Positions 1-4,672 of a stretch of 11,654 nucleotides of DNA are shown in pieces (within the stretch, counting starts at the first letter, position 1; each line of letters opens with the position of its first letter). Position numbers and translations under genes: made by a program. Under the pieces are notes generated by a model. It had not been told where the DNA came from. It did not search any database and saw nothing but the letters and a program-made list of their open reading frames with translations. Source of the stretch: Equadaptatus sp045601305 (GTDB lineage Bacteria > Synergistota > Synergistia > Synergistales > Synergistaceae); the NCBI GenBank assembly GCA_045601305.1, contig JAZRZG010000131.1, positions 1-11,654 on the forward strand, in the 5' to 3' direction.

Positions 1-1116
1 CCAAAGGTCGTTACAGGCTTTCCGGAAACCGTCGCACTTATTGTACGCCAGAATAAGGCCACCAACCAGCAGGCCGATAGCGTCTATAATAAGGCCGATA
101 GGGTTAGCAGACAGTACGATATTTAGTACTTTCTGGATAGCTGCCCACGCTTTCGTAGCGGCTGCTACGGTTTTCTGCGCCACGGCCGCGGCTATAGTAG
201 CTACCTTATTCTTGATAAACGCGGCGGTAGATACGGCAAACGCTTTAGTACTGGCAGCTACTACCGGTATCAGCGTCTTAAAGCTGCCCACCAGCGTAGT
301 AAGGCTGGTAGCCGCCGTCAGTGACTGGGACGCTATCGTAACGAAAGGCAGGGCACCGTTTACCAGCCCGCCTATCTGTTCCTTTATATCGCCCAGACGG
401 TTTGCTAACTGCTGCTGCTGTCCGCTTTCCGTCTTTGCTAGTTCGGCGTTCATCTGGCCTACGTTATTCGTAATAACCTGCGCCAGTACTGCGGCCTTTT
501 CGCTTTCGGTGCCGTACTTTAGCGCGGCTTCTTCTGCCTCGGTAAAGGTAATACCCACGCGGGTAAGCGCTGCGGTCTGTCCCTGCATCACTTTGCCCAT
601 CAGATTACCGATATTACGCGCATCCTCTGAGGTGGCGTCATATCCTTTCTGCTGGGCTATCAAATTATTCATAGCCGGTAACAGCGTCTCTATGCTGCTT
701 TTCTCTTTCAGGAAAGTAGCCACCTGCTGCGCACCTGCTAACTGTACCTCGTCGCCGATAATACCTATTTTCTGCTGTTCGCTCGCCAGCTGCTTTATGC
801 TTTCTATCTCAGCGTCCGTAGCGCCCATACGCTGACGCATAACAGTAGCTAACTTGGTTTCGTTAGCTTCCTGCACTGCGTAGGCACCGGCTAAGTCGCT
901 CATAGCAGACTGTAACTGCCCAAAGCTACGCTGCGCGGAATTTACTACCGTGGCTATTGCCGCGAAATTAATAACGTTTCCTTTAAGTTGCTCTGCTTCG
1001 ACAGCGGTAGCGGTAATTACACTTTTAAGGCCCTCTGCGTCTTTAGCCAGATCCTTAAAACCCTTACCGTCGCCCTCTAACTTGAAAGTTATACTAATAG
1101 TGTTTTTTCCAGCCAT
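1..1116 (-). CDS. Phage tail tape-measure protein, N-terminal part (runs off the left edge)
   Basis: From the ATG at 1114-1116 the minus strand stays open for 372 codons to the window edge, so the 3' part is missing. The protein begins MAGKNTISITFKLEGDGKGF. Residues about 20-250 are predicted to be largely helical and rich in Ala, Gln and Glu, including a stretch resembling tape-measure proteins (GQTAALTRVGITFTEAEEAA, 179-198). From about 250 it alternates Ala-rich helices with hydrophobic segments, the strongest at 331-357 (SANPIGLIIDAIGLLVGG within it). Tape-measure proteins set tail length in long-tailed phages and can help DNA cross the host envelope. This layout, with no enzyme motif, is what I use for the call. 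It is the only clear virion gene here and points to a tailed phage continuing leftwards. It lies 111 bases after the preceding gene on the same strand. I am confident of the ORF and fairly confident of the role. Confidence 0.85.
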   Translation of the reverse strand, partial: MAGKNTISITFKLEGDGKGFKDLAKDAEGLKSVITATAVEAEQLKGNVINFAAIATVVNSAQRSFGQLQSAMSDLAGAYAVQEANETKLATVMRQRMGATDAEIESIKQLASEQQKIGIIGDEVQLAGAQQVATFLKEKSSIETLLPAMNNLIAQQKGYDATSEDARNIGNLMGKVMQGQTAALTRVGITFTEAEEAALKYGTESEKAAVLAQVITNNVGQMNAELAKTESGQQQQLANRLGDIKEQIGGLVNGALPFVTIASQSLTAATSLTTLVGSFKTLIPVVAASTKAFAVSTAAFIKNKVATIAAAVAQKTVAAATKAWAAIQKVLNIVLSANPIGLIIDAIGLLVGGLILAYNKCDGFRKACNDLW

Positions 1117-1194
1117 AACAATAAAATTTCGGTTGTTAACTTCTTTATCTGTTTTTGTCCTTTTATCGAAAAAGTGTTTTTTGTCTGGCTGAAT

Positions 1195-1220
1195 AGCCCG
1201 GAAGACTAAGCCCCCGGGCT
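1195..1220 (-). terminator. Hairpin between the 329-residue gene and the tape-measure gene
   Basis: A perfect 7-bp stem (AGCCCGG at 1195-1201 with CCGGGCT at 1214-1220) with a 12-nt loop lies just past the stop of the upstream gene. On the minus strand no immediate T run follows, only a T-poor stretch, so this is more likely a weak pause, attenuator or RNA-stability element than a full terminator. The rest of the 111-bp gap shows no promoter I can recognise. Confidence 0.3.
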
Positions 1221-1227
1221 GCCGCCG

Positions 1228-2217
1228 TTAAATGTGTATTTGGTCGTAATATAAATAACATTCCGCGCACGTTTTGCCCGCGTCTGCGTCTGCCTTAAAC
1301 GCTGCGTACCCCTCCGGGGTGTCGTCGTACAGGCTTGAAAGTTCGCCCCTGTATGGTACGTCTTTGTACAGTTCCGGGAACTGGTAACGTAGTGCCGGGG
1401 TCGCTGCCGGTTTATAGCCTGATAGCTTGTATACCTGTTCAAAGTCGTAGCCCGGTATTCCTATACGGTTGTAAAAGCGCGGGCCGTTGAATGTGTCAAA
1501 GTCAGACCTCATAAACGTAATAAGCGCCCGCCAGATAGCGCCCTCGTTACTCAGGCGTATTTCATTAGACAGCGTTACGCCGTCGTAGTTTTTGCCGTTG
1601 CTGCGCTGGCAGTGTTCGAGCGCTGCGCCCTGTCTGTACTTCGCCAGCTTTACAAATTCGCGGTGTGCGTCTGCCAGCTTTTCGCACGCGGCCTGTATCT
1701 CGTTTTCGTAGTTCTGCATTTCGCGGACCTTTGCGACAAACGCGGCTTCGTCTTCCGTCCTGACTGTTACGCTGCAATAGGTCGTTAACAGCTCTTTAGC
1801 GTTTTTGGCTATTACGGTGTTACCGGCTTTGTCTATCACGATAGCCCCAGTACGCAAATAGGTAGAAACGTTTTTGAGGTCTGCAAAGTCGCTGGCAACG
1901 TCCACGTTTACCAAGTCTTCGACGATACGTAAACGGCCTTTCCGTGCCAGTGCCATAAGCTCAGCTATTTTGCTGCGTTCCTCGTCGCTACATTCCAGCT
2001 GCCTGAGTTCCCCGGTTGTCAGCGTCAGTTTGCCGCTAAGGTGTTTTCTGACTGCCGGACTTTTGAGGATTACCCACGCCAGCGGAACGCACCAAGTTAG
2101 AGACGTGCGCGCCTTAATAAGTCTGCCTACGCGGTCCATTTTGGCCGCTGCGTCTTCGATGCCGCCCAGAAGCTCAGCTAACAGACGGTCTTTTACAAAA
2201 ATGGTTTCAGTCTTCAT
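1228..2217 (-). CDS. Hypothetical phage protein, 329 residues, just upstream of the tape-measure gene
   Basis: An intact ORF starting MKTETIFVKDRLLAELLGGI with an ATG at 2215-2217, preceded by an A-rich leader (AAAAGAAAG about 9 bases upstream) as is usual in Bacteroidales. I do not recognise the family. Residues 1-35 look helical. A short hydrophobic patch at about 37-54 (SLTWCVPLAWVIL) is probably too short and isolated to make this a membrane protein. The middle (about 160-200) is predicted to be a charged helix. The end is aromatic-rich with two close cysteines (CAECYLYYDQIHI). In tailed phages the place before the tape-measure gene usually holds tail-tube and tail-assembly chaperone genes. 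Position therefore suggests a tail-related role, but nothing in the sequence shows it, and no frameshift pair of chaperone ORFs is visible. Confidence 0.75.
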   Translation of the reverse strand: MKTETIFVKDRLLAELLGGIEDAAAKMDRVGRLIKARTSLTWCVPLAWVILKSPAVRKHLSGKLTLTTGELRQLECSDEERSKIAELMALARKGRLRIVEDLVNVDVASDFADLKNVSTYLRTGAIVIDKAGNTVIAKNAKELLTTYCSVTVRTEDEAAFVAKVREMQNYENEIQAACEKLADAHREFVKLAKYRQGAALEHCQRSNGKNYDGVTLSNEIRLSNEGAIWRALITFMRSDFDTFNGPRFYNRIGIPGYDFEQVYKLSGYKPAATPALRYQFPELYKDVPYRGELSSLYDDTPEGYAAFKADADAGKTCAECYLYYDQIHI

Positions 2218-2266
2218 ATTCGTACTTTCTTTTAGTTTTCAGATGTTCTACAATACAGGGCGTTTT

Positions 2267-2623
2267 TCAGTCCAGAATTAAAAACGTAATACGTTCCGCG
2301 GGTTCAGATATGCTGAAATAGTTAGCGCCAGCCCTCAGCGCGTTTTCTATGGTAAATACTACGCGTCTGGCTGTCTCAGCGTCTTTGAACCTTACGGCTA
2401 TGTCTCTGTTTGAAAATGTGATGTCCCGGCCCTTAATGTCGAAAAAAGAACATTCCGACAGATTGACGTACAGGGCGCGGCCCTCTGATTCTTCGACAGT
2501 GGCTACGTCGCCGAACCTGTCGTGCTTGAAAATGTACGGCGTATAGTCTGAATGTATACTGCGTACGTCGCCTACATAGTTGCCTACTTTGGCCCCCTTT
2601 GGTAGTGTGAATTTCACAAACAT
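2267..2623 (-). CDS. Hypothetical protein, 118 residues
   Basis: The ORF starts MFVKFTLPKGAKVGNYVGDV at the ATG 2621-2623 and ends 49 bases before the start of the 329-residue gene, so the two are probably cotranscribed. The composition (alternating hydrophobic and charged residues with Asp/Gly turns, then one amphipathic helix AETARRVVFTIENALRAG near the end) suggests a small soluble alpha-beta protein. No family is recognised. It lies downstream of a promoter-like sequence at 2794-2824 and a structured leader with a terminator-like hairpin, so its expression may depend on read-through of that structure. Confidence 0.65.
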   Translation of the reverse strand: MFVKFTLPKGAKVGNYVGDVRSIHSDYTPYIFKHDRFGDVATVEESEGRALYVNLSECSFFDIKGRDITFSNRDIAVRFKDAETARRVVFTIENALRAGANYFSISEPAERITFLILD

Positions 2624-2659
2624 AACTTTACGTTGTCAATAGTTCTACAATTAGTTTCC

Positions 2660-2790
2660 TACAAAAACCCCCGACAAGTCCGGCGAAGATACCCGCCGGG
2701 GGTAAAAGACTGCTAAAATTTCGGCTGCTGTAACACTGCCCGGCCAGCAGCTTCGGCGTTACAGTTGTCCGCCTTTCTAACCGTGCAGCG
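2660..2790 (-). ncRNA. Candidate small RNA or structured mRNA leader
   Basis: Starting just downstream of the promoter-like sequence at 2794-2824, about 125 nt on the minus strand hold no ORF but several complementary segments. CTGTAAC/GTTACAG and GCTGCTG/CAGCAGC (between about 2723 and 2763) are alternative or overlapping stems. After them comes a GC-rich terminator-like hairpin with a T run at 2663-2703. Promoter, structured body and intrinsic terminator in a row form a small-RNA layout. The same transcript, if extended, would be the leader of the 118-residue protein gene, so an attenuator or riboswitch-like control is equally possible. I do not recognise a known RNA family. Confidence 0.4.
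2663..2703 (-). terminator. Rho-independent terminator or attenuator with two exclusive stems
   Basis: Two stems compete for the same bases. The outer stem pairs ACCCCCG (2667-2673) with CGGGGGT (2697-2703). The inner one pairs CCGGCG (2680-2685) with CGCCGG (2694-2699) around an 8-nt loop. On the minus strand the outer stem is followed directly by a T run (CGGGGGTTTTTGT), the classic intrinsic terminator shape. The overlap at 2697-2699 means forming the inner hairpin disrupts the terminating stem, as in attenuators. Confidence 0.55.
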
Positions 2791-2793
2791 ATA

Positions 2794-2824
2794 CAAAGTT
2801 ATAAATAATATAATCATCTAACAA
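2794..2824 (-). promoter_or_regulatory. Bacteroidota-type promoter for the structured leader and the 118-residue gene
   Basis: Read on the minus strand: TTG at 2824-2822, then 20 bp, then TAACTTTG at 2801-2794, an exact match to the TAnnTTTG -7 element with a -33 TTG at the usual spacing. The predicted start is near 2788, giving a leader of about 165 nt before the ATG at 2623. The surrounding region (2780-2900) is AT-rich. Confidence 0.55.
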
Positions 2825-2909
2825 TTAATGTTTTACGGCTATTTCACGCATTGAATACATTAGTATAACTTTGGCTATTCATAAGCATAACAAAAGCACG
2901 TAAATTTTT

Positions 2910-3068
2910 TTAGCTTTCCTGTTCGATGTTGTTTTCTTCGTCTGTGTTCTCAGGCCGGATAATACGGGTAGCCGGTCTAAAACCGTGAATAGCTACACCC
3001 AGCAAAATAGCTGCATATAAGGCCCAAAACGGGTGCTGTGTCATCCAGTTCAAAGCGTCTACTATCAT
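2910..3068 (-). CDS. Small single-span membrane protein, 52 residues
   Basis: I choose the ATG at 3066-3068 (MIVDALNWMTQHPFWALYAA). It lies 7 bases after the stop of the preceding gene and has an AAAGGC ribosome-binding-like sequence before it. An in-frame start at 3125 would overlap the preceding gene by 50 bases. One hydrophobic segment (FWALYAAILLGVAIHGF, about residues 13-29) is followed by Arg residues and an acidic tail (ENTDEENNIEQES), suggesting a membrane anchor with a cytoplasmic C terminus. Small membrane proteins of this kind occur in phage accessory regions (holin-like, superinfection exclusion), but the sequence does not decide. It is probably cotranscribed with the two paralogous genes upstream. 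Confidence 0.6.
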   Translation of the reverse strand: MIVDALNWMTQHPFWALYAAILLGVAIHGFRPATRIIRPENTDEENNIEQES

Positions 3069-3075
3069 AATGCCT

Positions 3076-3390
3076 TTATTTGCGTTTGTTATTCTTCCCA
3101 TTTTCTGCGCACTCAAACTGCGCAAACAGTACGGATATATGCGCGTACGGTATCGCTACTACTGCGTCGTCCGTCTCTAATCTAAGTAGTAGACAATCCG
3201 GGTACATTATGCCTGTTTGTTCTTCCGTAATTTGCCCGTTGTGGCGCTTTACGGTTGATAACACAAAAGACTCTTTATCTATGGTTCTAACATAGATTTT
3301 GCATCGTAATACATAGGCTTTGTCTTTCAGCTGCTCTTTTGCGTTATTTACGCATACTTTGTTAATTGCGGTAAATTCTTTTCGTGTCAT
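3076..3390 (-). CDS. Hypothetical protein, 104 residues, downstream copy of a tandem paralogous pair
   Basis: Starts MTRKEFTAINKVCVNNAKEQ. It is clearly related to the gene just upstream at 3413-3724. Shared features in the same order are MTR(K/R)EF-AI at the N terminus, a CKI segment followed by T-D-SF, GI--PDC in the middle, and a beta-like segment near the C terminus (AIPYAHISVLF here, CVPFTNVDTLY there). The pattern suggests a small beta-rich fold after an N-terminal helix. The C terminus is basic (NGKNNKRK). Family and function are unknown. The gap to its paralog is 22 bases and the next gene starts 7 bases after its stop, so the three form a compact operon. Confidence 0.7.
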   Translation of the reverse strand: MTRKEFTAINKVCVNNAKEQLKDKAYVLRCKIYVRTIDKESFVLSTVKRHNGQITEEQTGIMYPDCLLLRLETDDAVVAIPYAHISVLFAQFECAENGKNNKRK

Positions 3391-3412
3391 AGCTTGAATA
3401 CATTACAGGTTC

Positions 3413-3724
3413 TTAGTTCTGGTTCTCTGCGCCCTCTGATCGCTCAGGCTGCATATACAGCGTATCTACGTTAGTGAAAGGAACGCACACTGTAGCGCCA
3501 TCGTTGCCCACGACGAAAATAATACAGTCCGGGGCCAGAATACCGCCGCGGCTTCCCCCTACGATACGCGCGCCGTCGCGCCTGATGGTGGCAAAGTCAA
3601 ACGATTTCCCGTCTTTGGTCTGCATTACAATTTTGCAGCTGCTAACGGCTGCGTCTTCGTCCATCTGCTCAGCTGCCAAAACTTTCATTTTGTCGCTGAT
3701 TGCAATAAATTCTCTACGTGTCAT
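3413..3724 (-). CDS. Hypothetical protein, 103 residues, upstream copy of a tandem paralogous pair
   Basis: Starts MTRREFIAISDKMKVLAAEQ at the ATG 3722-3724, after an A-rich, AAAGAAAAG-containing leader. It has the same pattern as the gene at 3076-3390 (CKI, then KSFDF, GGILAPDC, VCVPFTNVDTLY), so the two arose by tandem duplication and have diverged strongly. The C terminus is short and polar (ERSEGAENQN), unlike the basic tail of the other copy. No enzyme motif or membrane segment is seen. A perfect 14-bp palindrome lies about 40 bp upstream of its start and could be an operator. Confidence 0.7.
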   Translation of the reverse strand: MTRREFIAISDKMKVLAAEQMDEDAAVSSCKIVMQTKDGKSFDFATIRRDGARIVGGSRGGILAPDCIIFVVGNDGATVCVPFTNVDTLYMQPERSEGAENQN

Positions 3725-3764
3725 AATCTTTACTTTTCTTTGGCTGGTTGTCTAAATTGTTACT

Positions 3765-3778
3765 GTGGAAATTTCCAC
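3765..3778. promoter_or_regulatory. Perfect 14-bp palindrome, possible operator
   Basis: GTGGAAATTTCCAC is a perfect dyad 41 bp upstream of the start of the paralogous pair. Its AT centre and GTGG/CCAC ends suit a dimeric DNA-binding protein. I find no convincing TAnnTTTG promoter beside it. The stretch 3779-3890 otherwise holds AT-rich sequence with no gene. Confidence 0.4.
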
Positions 3779-3890
3779 GGGTTCTGTAGTTATTTTTCGA
3801 TATTTCCAAAATTTTTAAGCCTTTTTTACCAAAGTTCCGAAAATCGAAAAAATTGCTCACGGTTAAGCGAGAGTGGGGGCGAGGTTTAAC

Positions 3891-3929
3891 GAGACTACCC
3901 CCGTATAAAAAAATACCCCCCGGGGTCTC
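3891..3929 (-). terminator. Inverted repeat at the end of the RHH gene, possible terminator
   Basis: GAGAC-(TA)-CCCC near 3891-3900 pairs with GGGGTCTC at 3922-3929, an 8-bp stem with a 2-nt bulge that includes part of the stop codon of the RHH gene. The loop contains a T7 run on the minus strand flanked by G runs, but no T run follows the stem. It may end the RHH transcript, although the shape is not the standard one. Confidence 0.35.
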
Positions 3930-4350
3930 AGTCTTCATACCCGCTGCCGTATTCTTCGTCTGTGCCGGTCCAGTCTTCGCGCTGCGTTTCGTTTTCATCT
4001 TCCGGGCTGCCGTCCCTTTCGCCGTCTGGTTCCTGAGCGCTGCCGCCCGGTGTCTCAGGCTGGCCGTTGTAGTTGGGTTGCTTCGATACGTGGCGGCGGT
4101 ACATTATAGCCGGGTCCGGCGTTGGTTCCCACTGTTCCAGCTCTGCAAACATTTGCTGTATCATTTCTTCGTTAGTCTGTTCCAGCTTCCGGCCTGACTG
4201 TTCAGCGCGGTTAACTGTCTGTATGAATACACTGAGTAGCGCCGTGCAGATTTCACAGACGTTAGCAAACTTGTAGGCTTTGCAGATTCTTTCTAATTCC
4301 TGATAGTGCAGCGGGTTTATTGATACGTTAATCCTCTTTCGATTGCTCAT
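3928..4350 (-). CDS. Ribbon-helix-helix-like DNA-binding protein with a disordered acidic tail
   Basis: 140 residues, starting MSNRKRINVSINPLHYQELE. Residues 4-12 (RKRINVSIN) form a short basic strand, followed by two predicted helices (about 13-25 and 29-46, ending ALLSVFIQTV). This is the ribbon-helix-helix layout, in which the strand reads DNA bases and the protein dimerises. From about residue 75 on it is predicted disordered, rich in Pro, Gly, Glu and Asp (PDGERDGSPEDENETQ). RHH proteins typically repress their own genes or act in plasmid or phage replication and partition by binding iterated short sites. The gene is preceded at once by an array of eleven ACAACTGA-like octamers, a natural target. 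The assignment is by pattern; the tail is unlike simple repressors such as Arc. Confidence 0.6.
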   Translation of the reverse strand: MSNRKRINVSINPLHYQELERICKAYKFANVCEICTALLSVFIQTVNRAEQSGRKLEQTNEEMIQQMFAELEQWEPTPDPAIMYRRHVSKQPNYNGQPETPGGSAQEPDGERDGSPEDENETQREDWTGTDEEYGSGYED

Positions 4351-4363
4351 ACTTTCGCGGCTT

Positions 4364-4646
4364 ACAACTGAAACGGTACAACAACTGAGGTTCTCTATAT
4401 ATTATATAACTATACGCGTATACGCTATTTTTATATATAAATACGGGTATAATACTATAAATACAATCTTTATATAAATTCTCAGTTGTTTCAGTTGTAT
4501 ATATGGTAACTTACTAATTATCAATTTTTTGCTATACAACTAACGCACAACTGACGCACAACTGAACGCCCCTTATAGTTGTATGCCCTCTTTAGGCCGT
4601 ACAACTGAGCGCGTTTTTCAGTTGTACTATTTTGGCCGTTAGTTGT
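4364..4646. repeat. Array of 11 ACAACTGA-like octamers in an AT-rich region; probable origin or RHH operator
   Basis: Exact or one-mismatch copies of ACAACTGA start at 4364, 4381, 4536, 4547, 4558 and 4601. Inverted copies (TCAGTTGT type) start at 4482, 4491, 4575, 4618 and 4639. Those at 4536, 4547 and 4558 form three direct repeats (ACAACTRACGC) spaced exactly 11 bp, about one helical turn. Copies at 4601 and 4618 with flanks make a 10-bp stem, GTACAACTGA/TCAGTTGTAC, with a 9-nt loop. CCGTACAACT (4597-4606) and AGTTGTACGG (4641-4650) form a second, larger inverted repeat. Between the left and right groups lie about 90 bp of very AT-rich DNA (4389-4481), including the palindrome TATACGCGTATA at 4411-4422, which would suit duplex unwinding. 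The array fills the whole gap between the primase-helicase stop and the RHH start. Iterons, an AT-rich element and adjacent replication genes are the usual signs of an origin. Confidence 0.7.
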
Positions 4647-4672
4647 ACGGCTTCCGCTATCCGTATTCGCTG

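Noticed and set aside
41..835. Long plus-strand ORF of 264 codons
   Set aside because: It is antisense to the tape-measure gene, which is open over the same stretch with a convincing protein; the plus-strand protein is low-complexity (Ala/Ser/Phe-rich), typical of a shadow.
2843..2873. Plus-strand TAACTTTG (2866-2873) as a divergent promoter
   Set aside because: The -7 element is exact, but no TTG is found at the right distance and no plus-strand gene follows.
3714..3998. Minus-strand ORF of 94 codons
   Set aside because: It overlaps the end of the RHH gene and crosses the gene-free stretch with its palindrome; the composition is unstructured and there is no ribosome-binding-like sequence or family resemblance.
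4364..4646. CRISPR-like array
   Set aside because: The repeats are 8 bp, irregularly spaced and in both orientations; there are no uniform spacers and no cas genes.
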